64,000 nucleotides of DNA from Pseudomonas entomophila (GTDB lineage: Bacteria; Pseudomonadota; Gammaproteobacteria; Pseudomonadales; Pseudomonadaceae), in assembly GCF_018417595.1 (NCBI RefSeq), contig NZ_CP070982.1, positions 1,203,501 through 1,267,500 of the forward strand, read 5' to 3'. The translations under genes and the position numbers were made by a program. Of the stretch, positions 17,597 through 26,284 are shown one piece after another; within the stretch, counting starts at the first letter, position 1, and every line of letters begins with the position of its first letter. The notes below the pieces were generated by a model. That model made no database searches and was not told where the DNA came from. It saw only the letters and a program-made list of their open reading frames with translations.

Positions 17597-19072
17597 ATGT
17601 CAGATTCTTCGCAAATGGTTGTAGGTGCTGGCCCTGATGGCCAGCCCGTGTCACAGGCCATGCGCCTGGCCAATCGCCATGGTTTGGTGGCGGGGGCGAC
17701 CGGTACCGGCAAGACCGTCACCTTGCAGCACTTGGCCGAGCTGTTCAGCGATGCGGGTGTCGCGGTGTTCGCCGCGGATGTGAAGGGTGACCTGTGTGGC
17801 CTGGGCGCCAGCGGTGCGCCCCAAGGCAAGGTGGCCGAGCGAATCGCCGGGATGCCCTGGTTGAACCACAGGCCACAGGCTTATCCGGTCACCTTGTGGG
17901 ATGTCGCCGGGCAATCCGGGCATCCCTTGCGCACCACCTTGAGCGACATGGGGCCTTTGCTGCTGGGAAATCTGCTTGAACTGACCGACAGTCAGCAGGC
18001 CGCGCTGTACGCAGCCTTCAAGGTGGCCGACCGCGAAGGGCTGCTGTTGCTCGACCTGAAAGACCTCAAGGCCCTGCTCGCGCACCTGAAGGATAACCCC
18101 CAACTGCTGGGCGAGGACAGCGCGCTGATGACCAGCGCCTCCACTCAAGCCCTGCTGCGTCGATTGGCGACCCTCGAGCAACAAGGGGCCGAGGCGCTGT
18201 TCGGCGAGCCGGCCCTGCAGCTGGAAGACTTGCTGCGGGTCGACGGCGATGGTCGCGGACGCATCCACCTGCTCGACGCCAGCCGGTTGGTGCATGACGC
18301 CCCCAAGGTCTATGCGACTTTCCTGCTCTGGCTGCTGGCTGAGCTGTTCGAGCAGTTGCCCGAGCGTGGTGATGCCGACAAGCCGGTGCTGGCGCTGTTC
18401 TTCGACGAGGCGCACTTGCTGTTCAATGGCACTCCAAAGGCCTTGCAGGACCGTCTGGAACAAGTGGTGCGGCTGATCCGCTCCAAAGGCGTGGGGGTGT
18501 ATTTCGTCACCCAGTCGCCCGGGGACCTGCCCGATGCTGTCCTGGCCCAGTTGGGGCTGCGTATCCAGCACGGCCTGCGGGCATTCACGGCCAGGGAGCA
18601 GAAGTCGCTGCGCGCCGTGGCCGATGGTTTCCGCCCCAACCCTGCATTCGACAGCCTGGCGGTGTTGACCGAGCTGGGTATCGGTGAGGCGCTGGTGGGC
18701 ACGTTGGAGGAGAAGGGGACGCCTGCGATGGTCCAGCGAGTGCTGATCGCGCCGCCCCAGTCACGGATCGGGCCGCTGACTGCCGCCGAGCGTGGGGCGC
18801 TGATCAGCGCCTCGCCTCTGGCGGGGCGTTATGACAAGCCGATCGATCGCGAGTCAGCATATGAAATGCTCACCCAGCGCAAGGGCGAACCGGTTGAGCC
18901 GGCGCCGCAAGCGAAGGTGGACGAGGATAGCTTTGCCGACAAGGCCGGGGAATTCCTGCAAAGCGCGGCGGGACAGGCAATCAAGTCGGCGGTGCGCCAG
19001 GCGGCTAATCAGTTGGGCCGGCAGTTGGTGCGTGGCTTGATGGGGTCGTTGCTGGGTGGGAAGAAGCGCTAG
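17597..19072 (+). CDS. yjgR: HerA/YjgR-type ATPase (DUF853)
   Basis: This 491-residue protein belongs to the HerA/FtsK-like helicase group. The Walker A motif GATGTGKT is at residues 33-40, and Walker B with FFDEAHLLF near residue 271. GVGVYFVTQSPGDLPDAVLA acts as the sensor region, and a glycine/alanine-rich tail (QLGRQLVRGLMGSLLGGKK) closes the protein. YjgR proteins are widely conserved and poorly characterised; a DNA translocase or nucleic-acid ATPase role is inferred from the fold. It stands alone, with a REP doublet and a terminator downstream. Confidence 0.85.
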   Translation: MSDSSQMVVGAGPDGQPVSQAMRLANRHGLVAGATGTGKTVTLQHLAELFSDAGVAVFAADVKGDLCGLGASGAPQGKVAERIAGMPWLNHRPQAYPVTLWDVAGQSGHPLRTTLSDMGPLLLGNLLELTDSQQAALYAAFKVADREGLLLLDLKDLKALLAHLKDNPQLLGEDSALMTSASTQALLRRLATLEQQGAEALFGEPALQLEDLLRVDGDGRGRIHLLDASRLVHDAPKVYATFLLWLLAELFEQLPERGDADKPVLALFFDEAHLLFNGTPKALQDRLEQVVRLIRSKGVGVYFVTQSPGDLPDAVLAQLGLRIQHGLRAFTAREQKSLRAVADGFRPNPAFDSLAVLTELGIGEALVGTLEEKGTPAMVQRVLIAPPQSRIGPLTAAERGALISASPLAGRYDKPIDRESAYEMLTQRKGEPVEPAPQAKVDEDSFADKAGEFLQSAAGQAIKSAVRQAANQLGRQLVRGLMGSLLGGKKR

Positions 19073-19086
19073 GCCAGCTTGTGCTT

Positions 19087-19200
19087 GCAGGAGCGGCCTT
19101 GTGCCGCGAAGGGGCTGCGCAGCAGCCCTGGCAGTCTTGAGGTGAACCGAAGATCAGGGGGCGCTTTGCCCCCCCTTCGCGGCACAAGGCCGCTCATACA
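19087..19200. repeat. REP doublet, GCGGCCTTGTGCCGC stem
   Basis: Two inverted copies of GGAGCGGCCTTGTGCCGCGAA-type sequence flank a 50-base interior that itself contains GGGGCTGC...GCAGCCC pairing. They lie between the convergent yjgR and pitA genes. Confidence 0.9.
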
Positions 19201-19222
19201 TGGGTGGTGTAGGGACATATAG

Positions 19223-19256
19223 AATGAAAAAGGCGCCCGAAGGCGCCTTTTTCATT
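19223..19256. terminator. Bidirectional terminator downstream of pitA and yjgR
   Basis: A perfect 15-bp stem runs from AATGAAAAAGGCGCC to its complement with a CGAA loop. It gives a T run in either direction, ending both convergent genes. Confidence 0.92.
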
Positions 19257-19269
19257 ACAGTGCAATCAC

Positions 19270-20742
19270 TCAGCCGATGGCCTTGGAGGCCAGCCAGAAC
19301 AGGCCGGCTGCCAGGCCCATCGAGGCCGGCAGGGTGAGCACCCAGGCCAGCAGGATGGTCTTCACCGTGCCGCCCTGCAGGCCGCTCTTGTTGGCGACCA
19401 TGGTGCCGGCCACGCCCGACGAGAGCACGTGGGTGGTGGACACTGGCAGGCTGAAGATGTTGGCCATGCCGATGGCGCAGGCCGCGGTGATCTGCGCCGA
19501 CATGCCCTGGGCATAGGTCATGCCCTGTTTGCCGATCTTCTCGCCGACGGTCAGCACCACGCGTTTCCAGCCGACCATGGTACCCAGGCCCAGGGCCAGG
19601 GCGACGGCGACGATCACCCAGAACGGCGCATATTCGGTGGTGGCGGTCAGGTCCTTGCGCAGTTTCTCCAGGTCGGCCTTTTCACGGGCTTCCAGGCCTG
19701 GCAGCTTGCCGACCTTCTTCGCCGTGTCGTCCAGGCACAGCAGGTAGCGGCGCACTTCGACGCGCTTCTCGGCGCTCAGGGCGCGGTAGTCGGTCACGCC
19801 GGCGAGCGAGGACTGCAGGGCGGCGATGGTCGGTTCGGTCTGCTGCGGGTTGCAGCTGAACTGTTCCGGCAGGTCGCTCGATTGCGCCTTGCCCAATGCC
19901 AGGAACTCGCCGAGGGTGGCGGCGTTGCGCTGGTAGAACTGGCTCAGGTGCATGGTTGCGTCGCGGGTACGCTCGATCTGGTAGGTGGTGCTGTTCAGGT
20001 CGAGGACGAACTTGGCCGGGACGATACCGATCAGTACCAGCATGATCAGGCCGATGCCTTTCTGGCCGTCGTTGGAGCCGTGCACGAAGCTCACGCCCAT
20101 GGCCGAGATCACCAGCACCAGGCGGTTCCAGAACGGTGGGTGCTTCTTGTCGTCGAGCTTGCGGCGCTGTTCGGGCGTCTTGTGCATCTTCGACAGCGGG
20201 CGCCACCACTTCAGGCCGAGCAGCACCAGGGCTGCAACGGCAAAGCCAGCCATTGGCGAGAGGACCAGCGACGTGGCGATGTCGATCGCCTTCTGCCAGT
20301 TCACGCCATCGCCCAGCGGGATGTCGCTGATCAGTGCATTGGCCAGGCCGACACCGAGGATCGAGCCGATCAGGGTGTGCGAGCTGGAGGCCGGGATACC
20401 GAAGTACCAGGTGCCCAGGTTCCAGGTGATGGCTGCGGCCAGCAACGAGAAGACCATGGCCAGGCCGTGCCCGGTGTTCACATTGATCAGCAGTTCGACC
20501 GGCAGCAGGTGGACGATGGCGTAGGCCACCCCGACACCGCCGAGCAGAACCCCGAGGAAGTTGAACACACCGGAGAAGAACACGGCCAGGTGCGGTGGCA
20601 TGGCTTTGGTATAGATGACAGTGGCTACCGCGTTGGCGGTGTCATGAAAGCCATTGATGAACTCGAATGCGAGGACGAAGGTCAAAGCGAGCGTCAGGCT
20701 CACGATAACCCAGGCATCCAGTCCGCTGAATAAATCGATCAT
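19270..20742 (-). CDS. pitA: Low-affinity inorganic phosphate transporter, PiT family
   Basis: This 490-residue membrane protein has the duplicated PiT signatures: FINGFHDTANAVATVIYTKA near the N-terminus and the second copy around GVSFVHGSNDGQKG. IPASSSHTLIGSILGVGLAN and LPVSTTHVLSSGVAGTM form the paired half-helices. About ten membrane segments surround a large cytoplasmic insert (residues about 255-380). It imports metal-phosphate complexes with protons. No PhoU-like TIGR00153 gene precedes it here, unlike in many pit operons. Confidence 0.93.
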   Translation of the reverse strand: MIDLFSGLDAWVIVSLTLALTFVLAFEFINGFHDTANAVATVIYTKAMPPHLAVFFSGVFNFLGVLLGGVGVAYAIVHLLPVELLINVNTGHGLAMVFSLLAAAITWNLGTWYFGIPASSSHTLIGSILGVGLANALISDIPLGDGVNWQKAIDIATSLVLSPMAGFAVAALVLLGLKWWRPLSKMHKTPEQRRKLDDKKHPPFWNRLVLVISAMGVSFVHGSNDGQKGIGLIMLVLIGIVPAKFVLDLNSTTYQIERTRDATMHLSQFYQRNAATLGEFLALGKAQSSDLPEQFSCNPQQTEPTIAALQSSLAGVTDYRALSAEKRVEVRRYLLCLDDTAKKVGKLPGLEAREKADLEKLRKDLTATTEYAPFWVIVAVALALGLGTMVGWKRVVLTVGEKIGKQGMTYAQGMSAQITAACAIGMANIFSLPVSTTHVLSSGVAGTMVANKSGLQGGTVKTILLAWVLTLPASMGLAAGLFWLASKAIG

Positions 20743-21041
20743 GAAGGTTTTCTGGCGGTCTTAGGGGGGCGGGATTATGCCAGAAAACCATGGCAATCGA
20801 TGCACCTGCCGCTGACCGATGGCAGGGCGGCGGGTGTCGTCGATGGCGGTGCTGGCAATGCGGTGGCAGCTGAAAATGCGCGAAAAATTCGGCAATTTCT
20901 AGAAAAATCAAAGATTTGATGCGTAAGTGGATTTCAGTCCAGGTTTCAAACGATTGTATGAAATTTGTGTGAATCCATTTCACCGAGGCTGTTTCGACCA
21001 CGTTCACGCGCGCCAAGGCGATCACCGATCGCGCGATGGCA

Positions 21042-21251
21042 TCATGCAGGTTCATCACCTTCGGTGCGCAGTTCCTTCTCCATCTTTTCCAGTTCCTGGG
21101 CAAAGGCCTGGTCGCGGACAGTGGCGCGTTTGCGCCAGGGTTTGCGCTCCGGTTCGGGTTGCGCGGCATAGGTGGTGACTTCACCACCGTAAACATCCTT
21201 GTAACGTTCAGCCTGGCGCTCGAGTTCCGCGCGCAGTTCTTCTTTCGTCAC
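21042..21251 (-). CDS. Small charged helical protein, conserved hypothetical
   Basis: This 69-residue protein is very rich in Lys, Arg and Glu ([20 protein letters not shown], then [20 protein letters not shown]), probably two helices joined by a proline linker. The frame is open upstream to 21512, but the upstream codons look non-coding. A GTG at 21251 with AGG ten bases before gives [10 protein letters not shown], a natural start. I believe such proteins are common in pseudomonads, but no function is known to me. It is transcribed away from pcaR. Confidence 0.6.
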   Translation of the reverse strand: MTKEELRAELERQAERYKDVYGGEVTTYAAQPEPERKPWRKRATVRDQAFAQELEKMEKELRTEGDEPA

Positions 21252-21649
21252 AGTAATACCTGAATAGGTTGAAGTTTGGCGCTGGCGTTGCAGGACACAA
21301 ATAATGTGTGGGCACACCGCCGGCGCGAAATGATTCGTCGCGAGGACACGGGTGGAGAGTGAAGGGCAACCTGGGAAAGTGCCTTTGATCACCACTGGGC
21401 AAGCCATGCCTGAGGCGATGGTCCTGAAGGTCGGAAAGCGACGAAGGTGGGTCGATTGGATCCGTAATAGTGCATTTGAACAATCAACCGGGGCGATTAT
21501 AGCAACCGCCAAGTCGAAGACTATCGTTCTTTACTTGTTACTGACAAGGTCACTGAAGTTGTCATTGACTGCCGTGGGCATTCGGCTCTGCGCGCGTCAG
21601 CAGGAAGTTCACGCTTCTTGAGGCGTGGAAGTTTACTTCAAGCCGCTGA

Positions 21650-21743
21650 AATGAAAACGGCCTCGCGGGAGGGCGAGGCCGTTGCCTGGGACTTCTACGG
21701 TGGGTACCTGACCAGTCTCTCCAAAGAAGCCACATGTGGCAGG
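21650..21743 (-). ncRNA. Candidate small RNA divergent from pcaR
   Basis: On the minus strand, TATACC (21749-21754) preceded by TTGACC (21770-21775) gives a plausible but short-spaced (15 bases) promoter. About 90 bases downstream there is a perfect 11-bp GC-rich hairpin ending in GTTTTCATTT. The body contains a small palindrome (GCCACATGTGGC) but no open frame of note. Nothing downstream is obviously served by this transcript, so a stand-alone sRNA is the simplest reading. No known sRNA family was recognised. Confidence 0.4.
21656..21683 (-). terminator. Strong hairpin, probable rho-independent terminator (minus strand)
   Basis: The 11-bp stem AACGGCCTCGC/GCGAGGCCGTT has a six-base loop. 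On the minus strand it runs into TTTTCATTT. On the plus strand no T run follows, so the direction is minus. Confidence 0.65.
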
Positions 21744-21775
21744 GGAAAGGTATAAGCAAAAGTGTCAGCGGTCAA

Positions 21776-21809
21776 TTGCGATTATCGGCCGTTCGTTCGA
21801 TAATCGCAC
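21776..21809 (+). promoter_or_regulatory. pcaR promoter overlapped by PcaR operator
   Basis: TTGCGA (21776-21781) and GATAAT (21799-21804) are 17 bases apart. The 15-mer GTTCGATAATCGCAC (21795-21809), which equals the known PcaR recognition sequence, covers the -10 box. An inverted half-site (TGCGATTATCGG, 21777-21788) covers the -35 region. Binding here would repress pcaR itself. Confidence 0.75.
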
Positions 21810-21836
21810 GAACCAGCGTTTTTTTGAGGCGAGTCC

Positions 21837-22706
21837 ATGAGCGAAGAAACCAACGGCCCCCTGGCGAATGAACCTGCAAAGGGCGCGACGCCTGCCATGG
21901 CACCGCCGATCGTGGCTTCGGCGGCCAAGCGCATCCAGGCGTTCACCGGCGATCCGGACTTCATGACCTCCCTGGCCCGTGGCCTGGCGGTGATCCAGGC
22001 ATTCCAGGAACGCAAGCGGCACCTGACCATCGCCCAGATCAGCCATCGCACGGAGATCCCCCGCGCGGCCGTGCGCCGTTGCCTGCACACCCTGATCAAG
22101 CTGGGTTATGCCACCACCGATGGCCGCACCTATTCATTGCTGCCCAAGGTGCTGACGCTGGGACACGCCTATCTGTCCTCGACCCCGCTGGCGGTTTCGG
22201 CCCAACCCTACCTGGACCGGATCAGCGACCAGCTCCACGAGGCGGCCAACATGGCCACCCTCGAAGGCGACGACATCCTTTATATAGCCCGCTCGGCCAC
22301 GGTGGAGCGACTGATCTCGGTGGACTTGTCGGTGGGCGGGCGGCTGCCGGCCTACTGCACGTCGATGGGGCGGATTCTCCTGGCGGCGCTCGACGACGCC
22401 AGTCTTCACGAGTACCTGGAGCGTGCCGACCTCAAGGCCCGAACCAGTCGTACCCTGCATGATCCGGAGTCGTTGTTCGCCTGCATCCAGCAGGTGCGCC
22501 AGCAGGGTTGGTGCGTGGTCGACCAGGAGCTGGAGCAAGGGCTGCGCTCGATTGCCGTGCCGATCTACGATGCCTCCGGGCAGGTGCTGGCGGCGCTGAA
22601 TGTCAGTACTCATGTTGGGCGGGTCAGCCGCAGCGAGCTGGAGCAGCGTTTCCTGCCGATCCTGCTGGCGGCCAGCCGGGATCTTTGTCATCAGTTGTTC
22701 GGTTGA
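21837..22706 (+). CDS. pcaR: PcaR, IclR-family regulator of the beta-ketoadipate pathway
   Basis: This 289-residue protein has a winged helix-turn-helix N-terminal domain (SLARGLAVIQAFQERKRHLT, then AQISHRTEIPRAAVRRCLHT, about residues 43-100) and a C-terminal IclR effector domain holding a small aromatic-derived acid, beta-ketoadipate in PcaR. PcaR activates the pca genes when ketoadipate is present and represses itself. The location next to pcaK and matching operators before pcaR, pcaK and pcaI support the specific name over other IclR members. Confidence 0.92.
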   Translation: MSEETNGPLANEPAKGATPAMAPPIVASAAKRIQAFTGDPDFMTSLARGLAVIQAFQERKRHLTIAQISHRTEIPRAAVRRCLHTLIKLGYATTDGRTYSLLPKVLTLGHAYLSSTPLAVSAQPYLDRISDQLHEAANMATLEGDDILYIARSATVERLISVDLSVGGRLPAYCTSMGRILLAALDDASLHEYLERADLKARTSRTLHDPESLFACIQQVRQQGWCVVDQELEQGLRSIAVPIYDASGQVLAALNVSTHVGRVSRSELEQRFLPILLAASRDLCHQLFG

Positions 22707-22724
22707 TAATGGGTTAGCAAAAAT

Positions 22725-22812
22725 CTGTAGGAGCGGCTTTAGCCGCGATGCGGGCAACGCGGTGTCTGGCACCCGCTTAGCGGGTGATCGCGGCTGAAGC
22801 CGCTCCTACAGG
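22725..22812. repeat. REP doublet, GCGGCTTTAGCCGC stem
   Basis: Two inverted copies (CTGTAGGAGCGGCTTTAGCC and its partner ending CTCCTACAGG) surround a GGCACCCGCTTAGCGGGTG interior. The layout is the same as at 53.2 kb. Confidence 0.92.
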
Positions 22813-22854
22813 TAAGTTATGCGTTAACTAATCGAACAGCCCATCTGCTTTCCT

Positions 22855-22869
22855 GTTCGATAAACGCAC
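22855..22869 (+). promoter_or_regulatory. PcaR operator of pcaK
   Basis: GTTCGATAAACGCAC differs from the PcaR 15-mer before pcaR at one position. CTAATCGAACA about 20 bases upstream resembles an inverted half-site. This implies pcaK is in the PcaR regulon. Confidence 0.65.
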
Positions 22870-23119
22870 AATCTCGTTTCCAATGAATTGCGCAGCCCAC
22901 GCCTGCTGATTAATGTCTGTCGCACGAGTCGGCTTTGCCGACCCGACAATAACAACAGGCCAGAAGGGCTCCCCATGAAAACGCCTCTCTCGTTGTCGCG
23001 GCCGCACCCGCGCACGGTGCCATTGCGCTCAGGCTGATCCAGCGCCTGTCTATCCGAGAAGTTTCCTGCCCCTGCGTTTTACTTTTACGCAGTCGCCTGC
23101 CTGCGCCTCTCTCCTGGAT

Positions 23120-23127
23120 AACAATAA
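23120..23127 (+). promoter_or_regulatory. Crc/Hfq catabolite-activity motif at the pcaK start
   Basis: AACAATAA fits the AAnAAnAA consensus bound by Hfq/Crc and overlaps the first base of the pcaK ATG. Such a position would block ribosome binding when preferred carbon sources are present. Confidence 0.45.
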
Positions 23128-24473
23128 TGAACAAACCGCAATCCTTAGTCGGCCAATGCCTCGACGTCCAGTCGTTCATCAATGGCCAGCCCCTCTCCCG
23201 TTATCAATGGCGGGTGGTCATCCTGTGCTTTCTGATTGTCTTTCTCGATGGCCTCGACACCGCAGCCATGGGCTTCATCGCCCCGGCGTTGTCCCAGGAA
23301 TGGGGGATCGACCGCGCCAGCCTTGGCCCGGTGATGAGCGCCGCGCTGATCGGCATGGTGTTTGGCGCGCTGGGTTCCGGCCCGCTGGCCGACCGCTTCG
23401 GGCGCAAGGGCGTGCTGGTGGCGGCAGTGCTGGTGTTCGGTGGGTTCAGCCTGGCTTCGGCCTATGCCAGCAATGTCGACCAGTTGTTGGTACTGCGCTT
23501 TCTCACAGGCCTCGGCCTGGGCGCGGGCATGCCCAATGCCACCACGTTGCTTTCCGAGTACACGCCTGAGCGTCTCAAGTCGCTGTTGGTGACCAGCATG
23601 TTCTGTGGTTTCAACCTGGGCATGGCCGGTGGCGGTTTCATGTCCGCCAAGCTGATCCCGGCCTATGGCTGGCACAGCCTGCTGGTGATCGGCGGGGTGC
23701 TGCCCTTGCTGCTGGCGCTGGTGCTGCTGGCCTGGCTGCCGGAGTCGGCGCGTTTCCTGGTGGTGCGCAACCGCAGTGTGGACAGGATTCGCAAGACCCT
23801 GGCGCCCATCGCGCCGACGGTGGTCGCGCAAGCGTCGAGCTTCAGCGTGCCGGAGCAGAAGGCGGTGGCCACGCGCAATGTGTTTGCGGTGATCTTCTGC
23901 GCAACCTATGGCTTGGGCACCCTGTTGTTGTGGCTGACCTACTTCATGGGCCTGGTGATCGTCTATCTGCTGACCAGCTGGCTGCCCACCTTGATGCGCG
24001 ACAGCGGCGCGAGCATGGAACAAGCCGCGTTCATCGGTGCCTTGTTCCAGTTTGGTGGTGTGCTCAGCGCGGTGGCGGTGGGCTGGGCCATGGATCGCTT
24101 CAATCCGCACACGGTGATCGGCCTGTTTTACTTGCTGGCCGGTGTGTTCGCCTATGCGGTAGGACAGAGCCTGGGCAACATTACCTTGCTGGCCACACTG
24201 GTGCTGATCGCCGGCATGTGCGTCAACGGTGCGCAGTCGGCCATGCCTTCGTTGGCGGCGCGGTTCTACCCGACTCAGGGACGGGCCACCGGGGTGTCGT
24301 GGATGCTCGGGATCGGGCGGTTCGGTGCGATTCTGGGGGCCTGGAGCGGAGCGACCTTGCTTGGGTTGGGTTGGAGTTTCGAGCAGGTGCTGACGGCCTT
24401 GCTGGTGCCGGCGGCACTGGCGACGGTAGGGGTGGTGGTGAAGGGGTTGGTGAGCCACGCCGACGCCACCTGA
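23127..24473 (+). CDS. pcaK: 4-hydroxybenzoate/protocatechuate transporter PcaK
   Basis: This 448-residue protein has 12 predicted membrane helices and belongs to the aromatic acid:H+ symporter group of the MFS. Family motifs are visible: FLDGLDTAAMGFIAPALSQE in helix 1 (the DGxD motif), GPLADRFGRKGVLVAAVL in the loop 2-3, and GLGLGAGMPNATTLLSEYTP with PER following. PcaK imports 4-hydroxybenzoate and protocatechuate and can aid chemotaxis to them. It follows pcaR on the same strand, behind its own PcaR operator. Confidence 0.92.
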   Translation: MNKPQSLVGQCLDVQSFINGQPLSRYQWRVVILCFLIVFLDGLDTAAMGFIAPALSQEWGIDRASLGPVMSAALIGMVFGALGSGPLADRFGRKGVLVAAVLVFGGFSLASAYASNVDQLLVLRFLTGLGLGAGMPNATTLLSEYTPERLKSLLVTSMFCGFNLGMAGGGFMSAKLIPAYGWHSLLVIGGVLPLLLALVLLAWLPESARFLVVRNRSVDRIRKTLAPIAPTVVAQASSFSVPEQKAVATRNVFAVIFCATYGLGTLLLWLTYFMGLVIVYLLTSWLPTLMRDSGASMEQAAFIGALFQFGGVLSAVAVGWAMDRFNPHTVIGLFYLLAGVFAYAVGQSLGNITLLATLVLIAGMCVNGAQSAMPSLAARFYPTQGRATGVSWMLGIGRFGAILGAWSGATLLGLGWSFEQVLTALLVPAALATVGVVVKGLVSHADAT

Positions 24474-24518
24474 CCAGGCTCCTACAGTTGAGGGGATGTC
24501 GATCCAGCCAACAAACCG

Positions 24519-24552
24519 TTCGATAATCGAACATTAGTGCGATTATCGGATT
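24519..24552 (+). promoter_or_regulatory. Tandem PcaR operators of the pcaIJF promoter
   Basis: GTTCGATAATCGAAC (24519-24533) is a perfect palindrome version of the PcaR site, and GTGCGATTATCGGAT (24538-24552) is a second, inverted copy. TTCGAT and GATTAT, 16 bases apart inside these sites, could be the -35 and -10 boxes, consistent with PcaR binding across the promoter as described for pcaIJ in P. putida. Confidence 0.75.
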
Positions 24553-24647
24553 GTAACGCCGCCAGCATCCTCCTTAATCTGGGCCCATCGCAGCGATGCA
24601 TCGGCCCGCTGCTCACTGACCCGACTCGTCCTGACCAGGAGTCTCCA

Positions 24648-25508
24648 ATGGCAGCAATCCTCTCGCTTCACGAGGCCGTGAAGCAGTTCATCCAGGATGG
24701 CGACAGCGTCGCCCTCGAAGGCTTCACCCACCTGATCCCGACCGCCGCAGGCCACGAGATCATCCGCCAGGGCAAGCGCGACCTGACCCTGGTGCGCATG
24801 ACTCCGGACCTGATCTACGACCAGTTGATCGGTGCCGGCTGTGCGCGCAAGCTGATCTTCTCCTGGGGCGGCAACCCCGGTGTCGGTTCGCTGCACCGCT
24901 TGCGCGACGCCGTCGAGAAGCAGTGGCCGCATGCCATCGAAATCGAGGAGCACAGCCACGCTGACCTGGCCAACGCTTATGTCGCCGGTGCTTCCGGCCT
25001 GCCGTTCGCGGTGCTGCGTGCCTACGCCGGCTCCGACCTGCCGAAGGTCAACCCGCTGATCAAGAGCGTCACCTGCCCATTCACCGGCGAAGTCCTCGCC
25101 GCCGTGCCTTCGGTGCGCCCGGACGTCACCGTGATTCACGCGCAGAAGGCTGACCGCAAGGGCAATGTGCTGCTGTGGGGCATCCTGGGCGTGCAGAAGG
25201 AAGCGGCCCTGGCGGCCAAGCGCTGCATCGTCACCGTCGAGGAGATCGTCGATGACCTGAATGCACCGATGAATGCCTGTGTGCTGCCGACCTGGGCACT
25301 CAGCGCGGTATGCCTGGTACCAGGCGGCGCTCATCCGTCTTATGCCCATGGCTACTACGAGCGCGACAATCGCTTCTACCAGGCTTGGGACCCGATCGCC
25401 CGCAGCCGTGAGTCGTTCACTGCCTGGATCGACACCTACATCCGTGGCACCCAGGACTTCACTGAATTCCAGGCCAAGCTGGCCAGTACCGCGGAGGCCG
25501 CGCAATGA
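24648..25508 (+). CDS. pcaI: 3-oxoadipate CoA-transferase, alpha subunit
   Basis: This 286-residue protein, with PcaJ, moves CoA from succinyl-CoA to beta-ketoadipate. It carries the CoA-transferase alpha features: GDSVALEGFTHLIPTAAGHE (glycine-rich loop), LIFSWGGNPGVGSLHRLRDA, and TVIHAQKADRKGNVLLWG. The start at 24648 follows CAGGAGTCTCC and gives MAAILSLHEA; 37 upstream in-frame codons cover the PcaR operator region and are rejected. It overlaps pcaJ by ATGA. It is longer than the about 231-residue PcaI of P. putida KT2440, resembling the two-gene CatI-like type. Confidence 0.88.
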   Translation: MAAILSLHEAVKQFIQDGDSVALEGFTHLIPTAAGHEIIRQGKRDLTLVRMTPDLIYDQLIGAGCARKLIFSWGGNPGVGSLHRLRDAVEKQWPHAIEIEEHSHADLANAYVAGASGLPFAVLRAYAGSDLPKVNPLIKSVTCPFTGEVLAAVPSVRPDVTVIHAQKADRKGNVLLWGILGVQKEAALAAKRCIVTVEEIVDDLNAPMNACVLPTWALSAVCLVPGGAHPSYAHGYYERDNRFYQAWDPIARSRESFTAWIDTYIRGTQDFTEFQAKLASTAEAAQ

Positions 25509-26284
25509 GCTACTCCACTTCCGAAATGATGACCGTCGCCGCTGCCCGTCGTCTGCGCAACGGCGCTGTCTGCTTCGTCGGTATCGGCCTGCCGTCAAAG
25601 GCCGCCAACCTGGCGCGCCTGACCTCGTCGCCCGACGTGGTGCTGATCTACGAGTCCGGTCCGATCGGTGCCAAGCCCAGCGTGCTGCCGCTGTCGATCG
25701 GCGATGGCGAACTGGCCGAAACCGCAGACACCGTGGTGCCGACCGGCGAGATCTTCCGCTACTGGCTGCAGGGCGGGCGAATCGATGTCGGTTTCCTCGG
25801 CGCCGCCCAGGTCGACCGCTTCGGCAACATCAACACCACCGTGGTGGGCGACTATCACGCGCCGAAGACCCGCCTGCCGGGTGCCGGCGGCGCGCCGGAG
25901 ATCGCCGGCTCCGCCAAGCAGGTGCTGATCATCCTCAAGCAGTCGCCGCGGGCGTTCGTCGACAAGCTCGACTTCATCACCTCGGTCGGCCATGGCGAAG
26001 GCGGCGATTCGCGCAAACGCCTGGGCCTGCAAGGGGAAGGGCCGGTCGGCATCATCACCGACCTGTGCATCATGGAGCCGGAAGAGGGCACCCACGAGTT
26101 CGTGGTCACCGCGATCCATCCGGGGGTGACCCGTGAGCAGATCATCGCCGCCACCGGCTGGGCGATCCGCTTCGCCGACGATGTGCAGGAAACCGCCGCG
26201 CCGAGTGACGTCGAATTGTCCGCCCTGCGCGACCTCGAAGCCCGCACCGCCGCCGCCCATGGCCAGACGGCAGGAGAAGCCTGA
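25505..26284 (+). CDS. pcaJ: 3-oxoadipate CoA-transferase, beta subunit
   Basis: This 259-residue protein is the catalytic partner of PcaI. The active-site glutamate lies in [20 protein letters not shown] (the YESG motif), and [20 protein letters not shown] follows the beta-subunit pattern. It overlaps pcaI by four bases and pcaF by one base (TGATG), so pcaIJF is one translationally coupled operon. CatJ of the catechol branch is a close relative, but context favours pca. Confidence 0.9.
   Translation: MSYSTSEMMTVAAARRLRNGAVCFVGIGLPSKAANLARLTSSPDVVLIYESGPIGAKPSVLPLSIGDGELAETADTVVPTGEIFRYWLQGGRIDVGFLGAAQVDRFGNINTTVVGDYHAPKTRLPGAGGAPEIAGSAKQVLIILKQSPRAFVDKLDFITSVGHGEGGDSRKRLGLQGEGPVGIITDLCIMEPEEGTHEFVVTAIHPGVTREQIIAATGWAIRFADDVQETAAPSDVELSALRDLEARTAAAHGQTAGEA

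Larger units (their letters stand above)
21252..21836. other. 585-base gene-poor stretch before pcaR
   Basis: The left 400 bases show no recognisable gene or signal. The right part holds a strong hairpin at 21656-21683, a possible minus-strand small RNA, and the pcaR promoter with its PcaR operators. The separate entries give details. Confidence 0.5.
22707..23126. other. 420-base region between pcaR and pcaK
   Basis: It holds a REP doublet (22725-22812), a PcaR-like operator (22855-22869) with a nearby inverted half-site, and a roughly 250-base leader before pcaK. The leader has short open frames but none that look coding. A Crc/Hfq-type A-rich motif touches the pcaK start. Confidence 0.55.

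Noticed and set aside
22755..22785. TGGCAC-N5-like sequence resembling a sigma-54 promoter (also at 53242).
   Set aside because: It is the interior of a REP doublet, present in both places with no gene start at the proper distance.
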